NCBI GenBank assembly: GCA_031549605.1
Contig: JAVBPM010000031.1
Location: 30,223-94,222, forward strand
Length of the DNA stretch: 64,000 nt
Origin: WRAI01 sp031549605
GTDB taxonomy: Bacteria; Bacillota; Clostridia; Oscillospirales; UBA929
Direction: 5' to 3'
Shown here: piece after piece, positions 53,505 through 60,517 of the stretch
Layout of the letters: each line of letters opens with the position of its first letter
Position numbering within the stretch: the first letter of the stretch is position 1
Position numbers and translations under genes: made by a program
Notes under the pieces: generated by a model
Database searches by the model: none
What the model saw: the letters and a program-made list of their open reading frames with translations, nothing else
What the model was told of the DNA's origin: nothing

Positions 53505-53803
53505 ACCGGGTCACCCGCAGCGTCACAGAAATCGGCACAATCGCGGTGGTACAGCGTGCCGTCGTCAGCCTCCATGCCCTCGCCCTCTCGGACAGCACCA
53601 TTGCAGTAGTCGCAGATGCCGAGTGGCCGGTTGCCGTACCTCCTGTCCGGGTCCAGCAAGCCGCGCCCGTGCGCCTCATAGCCGACGTTGTTGTTGGGTC
53701 TCATGACAAGCCCCTCCTTGTGGGTTGCGGATGGCGTCTGCCGCTGGCAGTCGCAGCGCTCTCCGGCATCGAGCCGGGCACCGCAGTCTGTGCAGATTTT
53801 CAT
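53501..53803 (-). CDS. small phage zinc-finger protein
   Basis: 100 residues. Two zinc-binding units: KICTDCGARLDAGERCDC at the start and ICDYCNG ... YHRDCADFCD at the end, LIM/DksA-like in appearance. GAGGGGTTGGCGGG precedes the ATG (53803). Role unknown. Confidence 0.65.
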   Translation of the reverse strand: MKICTDCGARLDAGERCDCQRQTPSATHKEGLVMRPNNNVGYEAHGRGLLDPDRRYGNRPLGICDYCNGAVREGEGMEADDGTLYHRDCADFCDAAGDPV

Positions 53804-53961
53804 CCCGCCAACCCCTCTGTGATAATCGCCCACGCTTCACGCGCCGTCATGCCGGGGCGGACCGGCGCACCGTGTAGGATGGTTCTGTGTCTGCACATGA
53901 CATAGCAGCGGCAATTATAAATCGCCACGGCAAGCGGGCCGACAGTTAAGAAGCTTATCAT
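53800..53961 (-). CDS. very small phage protein
   Basis: 53 residues (MISFLTVGPLAVAIYNCRCYVM then a basic part), start fixed by GGAGGTGCGGG. Overlaps both neighbours by 4 bp, so it is in a coupled run. One hydrophobic segment; possibly membrane-associated. Confidence 0.5.
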   Translation of the reverse strand: MISFLTVGPLAVAIYNCRCYVMCRHRTILHGAPVRPGMTAREAWAIITEGLAG

Positions 53962-54230
53962 CCCGCACCTCCACAGCTTGTCCACCAGCTCACGACCACG
54001 CCGCCAGCGCTGACCAGCGTCGCCGGTAGCAACAGCATGACCAGCGCCGGAAACAGTCCCGCCCACGGCTGGGAAAACGACCACAGCGCCAGCGCGACGC
54101 CGAGCACCGCGGCGATGGCCAACAGGCCTTGACAGATAATGCGGCGGGTTGTATACTCTGGTTGACTGTTTTCGCGTGTGCCTGATGGAGTGTCCAGCTC
54201 CACGGGCACTTTTTCTTTTGTTGCGTTCAT
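53958..54230 (-). CDS. small phage membrane protein
   Basis: 90 residues with two hydrophobic segments (about 32-50 and 56-80) behind a polar N-terminus. Unknown; early gene next to the HTH gene. GAGGCACCGTAG precedes the ATG. Confidence 0.55.
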   Translation of the reverse strand: MNATKEKVPVELDTPSGTRENSQPEYTTRRIICQGLLAIAAVLGVALALWSFSQPWAGLFPALVMLLLPATLVSAGGVVVSWWTSCGGAG

Positions 54231-54248
54231 CTACGGTGCCTCCTGTCG

Positions 54249-54488
54249 TCAGTATTGAATGCAGCCTTTTAGGTCGTCGATTGGGATGCCCAAAACGCGG
54301 CACAGTTTTAACAACGTGCCCAGCGGCAGTTTTTCCGGCACCTTGAGGTAATCACGCGCCGATCTCTCACACATGCCAAGTACGCTTGCTACCTCATCGC
54401 GTGTCATTTCGTTTGCTTCAATTGCCCCGCTGACGAGTGCGCGTAACCGGTTATAGTCTTTCCGCTTGTCAAAGCGCGTTGCTGGCAT
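54249..54488 (-). CDS. small HTH regulator
   Basis: 79 residues; the XRE-like helix-turn-helix is MTRDEVASVLGMCERSARDYL followed by LGTLLKLCRVLGI. Start ATG (54488) after AGGGGGTGAG. It is the first gene of the leftward early run and divergent from the lipoprotein gene, so it may control the early operon. Confidence 0.7.
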   Translation of the reverse strand: MPATRFDKRKDYNRLRALVSGAIEANEMTRDEVASVLGMCERSARDYLKVPEKLPLGTLLKLCRVLGIPIDDLKGCIQY

Positions 54489-54589
54489 TTTTCTCACCCC
54501 CTTTGTCGTTTCTTGTCGTCATCTGGCGGTGGCGTTTTGCCGGTTGTTGGTGTATGCTGGTTGTAACTACTTTTGAAAGGGTGGAAGCT

Positions 54590-56107
54590 ATGAAAAAGAC
54601 TTGTGTGACTCTCGCGTTACTGATGCTTGTGGGGCTGGTTGGGTGCGGGAGCAAGAAGGCTGCGGAGACATCGACTGCGACGGCATCGACTAACGGCGGC
54701 GAGTCGTGGATGCAGCACTACACCGAGGCGGTGCGCCAACAATATGCGGTCAAGAGTGACGCCGAGGCCAAACGGGGCGACTTGATAGCCGTCTCCGGCA
54801 CCGTTAAAAGCATCACTTCTTTCGTCGGCACGCAGGGGTACGAGATCGTTCTCGGCACCAAGGACGGCGACTGGCTTGTTGTGCTTGAGGGAACCGCCAA
54901 CCCAAGGCCTTCCGTCGACAAAGAGGCAACCTTTTACGGTGTGTACAACGGCCTATCTGACGATGCCGACCTTGCAATTTCCGACACCCCGACGTTGTAT
55001 GTCGCTAGATACACAGTGAACGGGATTTCAAGGAAAACCTTCATCAAGGGCTTTGACATTGCTGACAGTTACGAGGGCAAGAGTGCCATGGAAATACGTA
55101 AAGATTTGCCGCCAACGCATACACCGCGACCCACTCAAACAGCAACCCCTGCCTCGACACCCGCACCCACAGCAACGCCAACGCCGGAGCGAACCGAATC
55201 ATTTAAGGACATATCCTTCACCGTACCGTCCGGTGGCATATATCAAGATGGCAAGGATGAAGATAACAAGTGGGTCATCGTGGAAAGCAATGGCACAATT
55301 TTGTGGTCAGCCCATTTAATGACTACTGAACCTACGCTCACGGATGTAAGCGTAGAAACAGAAAGTGAATTTTGGGCAACAATCAATTTGATGACCGAGG
55401 CCGAAAGCAGCGCCATGACCTTTGGCGACAAGGACACCAGGTGCTGGTACGCCCGCGGCACGTGTGAACTTGGCGAGGCAAAGGAAATAACGTACACGGA
55501 GCGCATGGCATTTAAGGTCAAGGGGACGTTCTATGTTATCCTTTGTTTCCTCGACGGTAAGCCGACCGCAACAGATGCGGAGCGAGCTCCACTTTTGAAC
55601 TTCCTCGCCTCCGTCGAACTTACGGGAACTGCCGCCGCCACGGCAACTTTTGAGAGCGGCCAATATGAGATAGGCACGGATATGCCTGCGGGTGAATACG
55701 TACTGGAAGCCTACGGGTCCTCTGCTTATTTCGCGATTACTACTGACGCAAACGGTGATGACATCTACGCCAACGACAACTTTTCAAACCACTCTATAGT
55801 CACAGTTAAAGATGGGCAGTACCTAGAGCTCAGTCGCTGCAACGCGGTGCCAATTGACGAGGCCGAGAACTACGCGGAGGGGTTGGCATCACTGCCGGAG
55901 GGGATGTATAAAATCGGTTTACATTTGCCAGCCGGTAAATACAAACTTGAGGCCACCGGCAGCAGAGGCGGTTATTACGGCCTTTACAATTCGTCGACAC
56001 ATAAAAACATTGTCAGCAACGACAACTTTGACGGGTCACGCTATGTGTCCGTAAAGGACGGTCAATACCTCGTTCTGAGTCGCTGTGAACTGATTGTCGG
56101 GGAGTAG
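54590..56107 (+). CDS. lipoprotein with duplicated C-terminal domain
   Basis: A 505-residue exported lipoprotein (lipobox LVGC) on the strand opposite to the early genes. After a beta domain (about 30-175) comes a Thr/Pro linker (TPRPTQTATPASTPAPT...), a central domain, and two C-terminal repeats of about 68 residues (GQYEIGTDMPAGEYVLEAYG ... DGQYLELSRC and KIGLHLPAGKYKLEATGS ... DGQYLVLSRC). Start fixed by AAAGGGTGGAAGCT. Probably expressed from the lysogen; it could act at the cell surface, for example in superinfection exclusion, but nothing proves this. Confidence 0.75.
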   Translation: MKKTCVTLALLMLVGLVGCGSKKAAETSTATASTNGGESWMQHYTEAVRQQYAVKSDAEAKRGDLIAVSGTVKSITSFVGTQGYEIVLGTKDGDWLVVLEGTANPRPSVDKEATFYGVYNGLSDDADLAISDTPTLYVARYTVNGISRKTFIKGFDIADSYEGKSAMEIRKDLPPTHTPRPTQTATPASTPAPTATPTPERTESFKDISFTVPSGGIYQDGKDEDNKWVIVESNGTILWSAHLMTTEPTLTDVSVETESEFWATINLMTEAESSAMTFGDKDTRCWYARGTCELGEAKEITYTERMAFKVKGTFYVILCFLDGKPTATDAERAPLLNFLASVELTGTAAATATFESGQYEIGTDMPAGEYVLEAYGSSAYFAITTDANGDDIYANDNFSNHSIVTVKDGQYLELSRCNAVPIDEAENYAEGLASLPEGMYKIGLHLPAGKYKLEATGSRGGYYGLYNSSTHKNIVSNDNFDGSRYVSVKDGQYLVLSRCELIVGE

Positions 56108-56199
56108 GTGTCCGCTTCCAGTCTCCCTTGTGGCTTTGCGTGATGTCTATTGTCCACATTTAGTCGCCACAGTATATTTGGCGAAAGGAGGTGAGGGAA

Positions 56200-56778
56200 G
56201 TGGAGGCTGTTTTTTTAGCACTTGTCAGTCAATCCGCACCACCTGCACCTATCTTGCTCAGCCGAGAGAACATACTGGCCACAATTTCAATTGCGGCATT
56301 TCTCATGTCACTACTTAGCTGGATTTTCGCTTGGTTTCGTCGGCGTTTGCGAATAAACTTGACAACCATTGCGTACGAAGCGAACGAGAAGCGCAGCCCG
56401 TACCGAGGCAGTCGAATCATCTACCTTACTCTCGAAAACCCATCCAACACTCCCGTTGTCATAAGGCATTTCTTCCTCGGCTCAAAGCAGGGCAAGGTTC
56501 AGTGTTGCCTTTTGCCCGTGCGCATTGGGGGCAAAACAGTGAACGAGAACGGACGCTCAAGCTGCGTGGCTGAATATTTTTCAGCAAGTTTTCCAATTAC
56601 GCTTCCGGCGTTGGCGGCAGATAATTATCTTCTTCTTTTTGAAGATGCCTCACATATTCTTGCAACTGGTGCCACGGAAGCGAATCTTGAAGTTGTGACC
56701 ACACGCGGCTCGAAATGGAAAAGGATACCGTTATGTTGTCCTTCGTTCCGAACACTTCTTGGTTTTCCTCAAAAATAG
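56200..56778 (+). CDS. membrane-anchored hypothetical protein
   Basis: A 192-residue protein with one strong N-terminal membrane segment (about 25-46) followed by an Arg-rich stop (WFRRRLRIN) and a beta-rich domain (RIIYLTLENPSNTPVVIRHF). GTG start 8 bases after AAAGGAGG. It lies 92 bp behind the lipoprotein gene and ends near a terminator; both may form a unit. The beta domain resembles small phage-encoded proteins of unknown function. Confidence 0.6.
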   Translation: MEAVFLALVSQSAPPAPILLSRENILATISIAAFLMSLLSWIFAWFRRRLRINLTTIAYEANEKRSPYRGSRIIYLTLENPSNTPVVIRHFFLGSKQGKVQCCLLPVRIGGKTVNENGRSSCVAEYFSASFPITLPALAADNYLLLFEDASHILATGATEANLEVVTTRGSKWKRIPLCCPSFRTLLGFPQK

Positions 56779-56814
56779 TGTACCTCATTGGACTATGCCA
56801 CTCCCTTCGTACCC

Positions 56815-56848
56815 GCCGCCCGGCCACCCGCCGGGCGGCTTTGCTTTA
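56815..56848 (+). terminator. rho-independent terminator
   Basis: A perfect 10-bp GC stem (GCCGCCCGGC, 56815-56824, and its complement, 56830-56839) with a 5-nt loop and TTTGCTTT. Confidence 0.85.
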
Positions 56849-56900
56849 CGCTGTGTAAACATCGGCATCAGACATTTCATATGAGATACAAAAAACGCAC

Positions 56901-57092
56901 TTGATTGCCAACAACCTTAAGTCACAGTTGGACTCCATTTTGGATGAAGCACAGGTTTTCGACGATCGCCAAGAAGCTCGACAGGCTTTAATAAGCGAGC
57001 GACTCGACAAAGTTGACGCAACACAGCGTTCCCTAGAGCAAAGAATCAACGAGTTGACTACGCCAGCAAGCAATAAACAACCAACGCAATAG
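56901..57092 (+). CDS. possible small coiled-coil protein
   Basis: 63 residues from a TTG (MIANNLKSQLDSILDEAQ ... ERLDKVDATQRSLEQRI). The composition is that of a coiled coil and the open frame continues upstream without a good start. No ribosome site is visible. It may be a remnant of a longer gene. It overlaps the 3' end of the minus-strand gene at 57058. Confidence 0.3.
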   Translation: MIANNLKSQLDSILDEAQVFDDRQEARQALISERLDKVDATQRSLEQRINELTTPASNKQPTQ

Positions 57093-57234
57093 CGCTGACA
57101 AAGATGCCGGACAGAAGTGCGATGTGGGGAGCAACTGCGCATAAAGCTTTTCGCTTAGCATAACGGTACTCTTCAAACGTCAAACCATCATATATTTGAC
57201 GCTCAATTTCGCCTGCCTTTTTTTCGTTGAGCAC
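57058..57234 (-). CDS. small single-helix membrane protein
   Basis: 58 residues from a GTG after AAAGGAGATACACC. The N-terminal half is charged (EKKAGEIERQIYDGLTFEEY), and the C-terminal half is one membrane helix (PHIALLSGIFVSAIALVVYC). Lies 14 bp behind the ribbon-helix-helix gene and is probably co-transcribed with it. Function unknown. Confidence 0.6.
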   Translation of the reverse strand: MLNEKKAGEIERQIYDGLTFEEYRYAKRKALCAVAPHIALLSGIFVSAIALVVYCLLA

Positions 57235-57248
57235 GGTGTATCTCCTTT

Positions 57249-57407
57249 CTACGCTGTGTCGGACATTGGCGGCGGATTTTGCTCAGCCAACCAACCCCAA
57301 ATAATATGGAGCAGTAATCCGTTGACAGTCATGCCGCGCTGTTTAGCGTGTCGTTTAAGCTGTGTTCGGACATTGTCCGGCGGTCGGAACGAAAGTATCT
57401 TTGGCAC
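57249..57407 (-). CDS. ribbon-helix-helix protein 1
   Basis: 52 residues from a GTG after GGAGGGCTGACC. The sequence KILSFRPPDNVRTQLKRHAK then RGMTVNGLLLHIIWGWL matches the beta-strand, helix, helix plan of Arc/CopG-type DNA-binding proteins. Divergent from the second such gene (57539) with 131 bp of repeat-rich DNA in between. Confidence 0.65.
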   Translation of the reverse strand: MPKILSFRPPDNVRTQLKRHAKQRGMTVNGLLLHIIWGWLAEQNPPPMSDTA

Positions 57408-57426
57408 GGTCAGCCCTCCCTTTTCG

Positions 57427-57520
57427 GTGATGTCACTGATACTATATCAGTTGTTATCAGTGATGTCAATATGAAAGTAGAATTATTATTGATAATGTTT
57501 TATTATCATAGTGACATCAA
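57427..57520. promoter_or_regulatory. operator-like repeats between divergent RHH genes
   Basis: The 8-mer TGATGTCA occurs at 57428-57435 and 57461-57468, and its reverse complement TGACATCA at 57512-57519. Between the first two lies the inverted pair TCACTGATA / TATCAGTGA. This is the kind of multi-site operator bound by Arc/CopG dimers. Confidence 0.6.
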
Positions 57521-57538
57521 GAAAGGTTGGTTGGTAAT

Positions 57539-57721
57539 ATGGCAACAGATAAGCGTCCGACTATGCTTAGGCTCCCTGACGAAACCTATGAAAAAATCAG
57601 ATATCTTGCATTTGTAGAGCGCCGCTCCATCAACATGGAAATTGAGCACGCTTTAGATGTGTACATCACGGCGCATGAGGCCCTGCACGGGCCAATTCAG
57701 CTTCCCGACCCAGTTGAATAA
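57539..57721 (+). CDS. ribbon-helix-helix protein 2 (Arc-like)
   Basis: 60 residues. The strand RPTMLRLPDETYEKIRYLA followed by ERRSINMEIEHALDVYI is a clear Arc-type ribbon-helix-helix; the last part is a short Pro-rich tail. ATG 57539 with AAAGG upstream. Its 3' end overlaps the third RHH gene on the other strand by 56 bp. Confidence 0.75.
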   Translation: MATDKRPTMLRLPDETYEKIRYLAFVERRSINMEIEHALDVYITAHEALHGPIQLPDPVE

Positions 57722-57824
57722 GCCACAGCACTCGGTCATTGACGCTTACATTTAGCCGCTGCGCCTCTTGTCTGAGTTGCTCCAACATCTCAGCCGGGAG
57801 GCGTAGTGTCGTTTGCTCGCGCAT
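57666..57824 (-). CDS. ribbon-helix-helix protein 3 (Arc-like)
   Basis: 52 residues. MREQTTLRLPAEMLEQLRQEA then RLNVSVNDRVLWLI is a typical Arc-type strand and two helices. ATG preceded by GAAAGGAGTGGGAAG. The gene runs against RHH 2 and overlaps its 3' 56 bp, so the two mRNAs are complementary there. Confidence 0.65.
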   Translation of the reverse strand: MREQTTLRLPAEMLEQLRQEAQRLNVSVNDRVLWLIQLGREAELARAGPHAP

Positions 57825-57851
57825 CTTCCCACTCCTTTCGACAGGTTTCGA

Positions 57852-57880
57852 TTGTGCGGTGGGTGATTTTGGTGTATGCT
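57852..57880 (+). promoter_or_regulatory. promoter of zinc-ribbon/SHOCT gene
   Basis: TTGTGC (57852-57857), a 17-bp spacer and TATGCT (57875-57880). The -10 region and following bases (TTGGTGTATGCT ... GTAACTAC) recur before the lipoprotein gene at about 54547-54568. Confidence 0.55.
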
Positions 57881-57955
57881 TAGGTAACTACAGCGTAAAA
57901 AGTCAAACGGTGCATACTCGAAATAAGCTCAACACTAATTAATGAGGTGCTAAAT

Positions 57956-58651
57956 ATGGCCGCTAAATTTTGCATGATGTGCGGAAACCCACTTGGACTG
58001 TTGAACACAAAGAAGTCGGCGGACGGCGTCTTATGTAGCAACTGTGCGTCTATTGCCTCAAACCCACAGTTCTTTACCGTTGAGCAAATTCAAGGGCTTT
58101 GGCAAGCGCACGCTTATCGGCAGAGTGTATTTGCGCCTGCTACTCGCATACCGCTTTCTATGACAATCGCCGTGCTGGTTGATCCCACGCGGAAGATGTT
58201 CTCATTTGAGGGTGCGGATCCAATCTACTGCTTTGGTGAGGTCGAAGACGCAGACGTTGTCACTACGGGCGGCAAGGTAATCACCAAGAAGAAGGGTGGC
58301 ATCACGCGAGCCGTTACAGGCGGGTTGCTCTTTGGTGCCGCTGGTGCGATCGTGGGAGCGGGTACGGCTAAAAGCCAAACGAAGACAGTGGGAGACTATC
58401 AGCAACTGGTCGTCCGCATCTCGCACTTCACCGGCAATATCACCAAGAAGTTCACGTGGCCGAGCTCTCGCAACGTCGAGTTTTGGGAGTATTGCATGGC
58501 GAATGCTGAGGCAGAGAATGCCATCCCCGCACAACCCGCGGCTCAGCTTAGCGCCGCCGATGAAATTGCCAAGTTCAAAACCCTGCTTGACCAAGGCGTA
58601 ATTACTCAGGAAGAGTTCGAGGTAAAGAAGAGACAATTACTTGGCCTGTGA
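57956..58651 (+). CDS. zinc-ribbon protein with C-terminal SHOCT domain
   Basis: A 231-residue protein. The N-terminal KFCMMCGNPLG ... LCSNCASIA is a zinc ribbon. The middle is a beta domain ending in a Gly-rich hydrophobic stretch (GITRAVTGGLLFGAAGAIVGAG). The C-terminal EIAKFKTLLDQGVITQEEF and KKRQLL form a SHOCT domain, usually an oligomerising unit. ATG at 57956 after GAGGTG. Similar genes often sit beside phage repressors; function unknown. Convergent with the Cro-like gene. Confidence 0.75.
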   Translation: MAAKFCMMCGNPLGLLNTKKSADGVLCSNCASIASNPQFFTVEQIQGLWQAHAYRQSVFAPATRIPLSMTIAVLVDPTRKMFSFEGADPIYCFGEVEDADVVTTGGKVITKKKGGITRAVTGGLLFGAAGAIVGAGTAKSQTKTVGDYQQLVVRISHFTGNITKKFTWPSSRNVEFWEYCMANAEAENAIPAQPAAQLSAADEIAKFKTLLDQGVITQEEFEVKKRQLLGL

Positions 58652-58663
58652 CGCTGCTTTGCT

Positions 58664-58867
58664 TTACGCTGTGTCAGCAAACAGGTCAGCGGGCAAAACA
58701 TCGAGAGCTTTTGCGATTGACAAAATGTGTTCTTCTCGCATGACCTTCCGTCCTGTCAATAGCGCATTAAATTCCTTAACGTTAAAACCTGCTTTTTCTG
58801 CCAAAAGGCTCTGCTTAATGCATTTGGCTTTCATGACACGGCGCGTGTTCGTTGCCACCACTCCCAC
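58664..58867 (-). CDS. Cro-like small HTH protein
   Basis: 67 residues from a GTG 5 bases after GGAGGTG. The helix-turn-helix is KQSLLAEKAGFNVKEFNALLTG, followed by HILSIAKALDVLPADLF, as in XRE/Cro-type proteins. Divergent from the CI-like gene across the operator region and probably the opposing arm of the switch. Confidence 0.72.
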   Translation of the reverse strand: MGVVATNTRRVMKAKCIKQSLLAEKAGFNVKEFNALLTGRKVMREEHILSIAKALDVLPADLFADTA

Positions 58868-58888
58868 AATCTCACCTCCTCCACGTTT

Positions 58889-59018
58889 GTTCGCGTATCT
58901 CGAACTATTCACAGTATAGTCGTGTATCTCGAACTTGTCAATAGTGTTTTAAGAAAAAAGTTTGCACTTCTTGAACTTTTTTTCTTGACTGTTAAAGACC
59001 AGTCGTATATACTCGAAC
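58889..59018. promoter_or_regulatory. lysogeny switch: four operators and two divergent promoters
   Basis: The operator type is GTTCG-7bp-CGAAC: O1 58889-58905 (perfect), O2 58918-58934 (AGTCG-7-CGAAC), O3 58960-58976 (GTTTG-7-TGAAC), O4 about 59001-59018 (AGTCG-8-CGAAC). The leftward promoter is TTGACA (58941-58936), 17 bp, TATACT (58918-58913), with O2 in its spacer. The rightward promoter is TTGACT (58985-58990), 17 bp, TATACT (59008-59013), with O4 over its -10. Confidence 0.82.
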
Positions 59019-59034
59019 AACAAGGAGTGGTAAT

Positions 59035-59529
59035 ATGTCTTTTGGAAGCAGGATAAAGGAAGCCCGCAAAAACAAACATCTCACCCAAGAACAGCTGGGC
59101 GAGATGATTGGTGTGGCTAAATCTACCGTCACCGGCTACGAAAAGGGGACATCCCACCCTGACGAAGGCAAGATCATATCGCTGATGTCAGTGCTTAATG
59201 TTGACGCCAATTACCTTTGGCAGGATGACATCCCGGCGCATTCACACGTCAGGCGTTCACTCTCCCCCGCCGAACTCGCGCACATAAAAAAATACCGTGA
59301 CCTCGACGATCACGGCAAAAAGTCAGTGGATTACATACTGAACAACGAGACAGAACGCTGCAAGGCGCAGGGTACGGGCGGATATGCAAGCGCCTCGTCG
59401 GGCGCCATCCCGCTTCCCTTCGCCGCGCAGGGTGGCGGCATTACCGTAAGCTACCTGACGCCGGAACAGGACAGGCAAGTCGACCTTGCCGCCGACGAGC
59501 TGGAGCGGAGATTGAAAGGGCAAGACTGA
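59035..59529 (+). CDS. CI-like phage repressor (XRE family)
   Basis: A 164-residue repressor. The N-terminal HTH is SRIKEARKNKHLTQEQLGEMIGV plus STVTGYEKG, and the second half is a helical and linker region without a LexA/CI Ser-Lys peptidase core. It thus belongs to the short repressors that are inactivated by an ImmA-type protease rather than self-cleavage, and such a gene follows 65 bp downstream. AAGGAGTGGTAAT precedes the ATG. Expected to bind the four operators upstream. Confidence 0.85.
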   Translation: MSFGSRIKEARKNKHLTQEQLGEMIGVAKSTVTGYEKGTSHPDEGKIISLMSVLNVDANYLWQDDIPAHSHVRRSLSPAELAHIKKYRDLDDHGKKSVDYILNNETERCKAQGTGGYASASSGAIPLPFAAQGGGITVSYLTPEQDRQVDLAADELERRLKGQD

Positions 59530-59594
59530 CAGGAAAACATTACCATGTCGAATTGTGTCGATAGTGCTGTATACTGGTCACGAGGTGATCAGCT

Positions 59595-60470
59595 ATGCGT
59601 TACATTGAACGCGCTTCTAGTTCTTTTCTGAAGCGCACCGGCGGCAACCGGCTCCCTGTGCCCATTGAGGAGCTGCGGGACAACGTGATTATTGCGCCCT
59701 ATTCTGCAGGCAGAGACCTCTTGACGCAGATGGAACAATGGGAATACGCGCAGACCGTGAAAGCCTGTTCGACCATACGCAACGGCAAGCTGTACATATT
59801 TTATCGGGACGACCTGTCATACCACGAACGGCGCTTTGCCATCGCCCACGAATACGGTCATTACGTGCTCGGCCACATAGCAGTCGGCGGCATTCTCGGC
59901 TACAGCGACGACGAGAACGTGCACAACAAGCAGGAGGACGAGGCCAACGCTTTCGCGCTGTATTGCCTGGCGCCTCCGGCGCTGCTGCGCGGCAAGCGTT
60001 GCCGAACAGCCAAGGACATTGAGGATGCGGCAGAGGTCGACGCCAACCACGCGCGCGAAATTCACTACAGGATGTTCGGCGAGTTGCACCCTCGCAAGCG
60101 GCTCCCACGTTGGGCGCTGTGGTCTGCAATCGGCGCAACGGCCACAGCCGCGACAATTACGGCCTGTCTCATACTTGCCCCCACCGACGACGGCACAACA
60201 CACACCGACGCGCCGCCAGCGACGACGAGGATTATCGCACCCGCCACAACCAAAGCGCCGACGCCTGTCATTGCCACACCGATTACAACGGCAGCGGTCG
60301 ACACCTACTACTGGGTGGGCGAGGGAGAGGTGTACCATGCCTTTGCCGACTGCTCATACATAATAAACTCACGTAAAATCATCAGCGGCACATTGGCCGA
60401 AGCACAACAGCACGACCCTGACCTGTGCCAGCGCTGTCGGGACAGGCTGGAGCGTGGCGACAGGCCATAA
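59595..60470 (+). CDS. ImmA/IrrE-like metallopeptidase with membrane segment
   Basis: A 291-residue protein. The M78 peptidase core has H85-E-x-x-H89 (HEYGH) and EDEANAFALYCLAPP as the third metal-binding part. A membrane helix at about 173-195 is followed by a Thr/Pro-rich external linker and a C-terminal module (VYHAFADCSYIIN ... LCQRCRDRLE) with paired Cys that looks like the Ada-type metal-binding fold. It probably cleaves the CI-like repressor on induction, and the outer module may sense or bind something outside. AGGTGATCAGCT precedes the ATG. Confidence 0.82.
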   Translation: MRYIERASSSFLKRTGGNRLPVPIEELRDNVIIAPYSAGRDLLTQMEQWEYAQTVKACSTIRNGKLYIFYRDDLSYHERRFAIAHEYGHYVLGHIAVGGILGYSDDENVHNKQEDEANAFALYCLAPPALLRGKRCRTAKDIEDAAEVDANHAREIHYRMFGELHPRKRLPRWALWSAIGATATAATITACLILAPTDDGTTHTDAPPATTRIIAPATTKAPTPVIATPITTAAVDTYYWVGEGEVYHAFADCSYIINSRKIISGTLAEAQQHDPDLCQRCRDRLERGDRP

Positions 60471-60474
60471 ACAG

Positions 60475-60500
60475 AAAAAAGCCCTGCCATAAGGCAGGGC
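60475..60500 (-). terminator. minus-strand terminator upstream of integrase
   Basis: The stem GCCCTGCC (60481-60488) and GGCAGGGC (60493-60500) is preceded on the plus strand by six A, so on the minus strand it reads as hairpin plus T-run. It would stop antisense transcripts coming from the integrase/attR side. Confidence 0.7.
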
Positions 60501-60517
60501 GCGAGAGGTGGTGTAAT

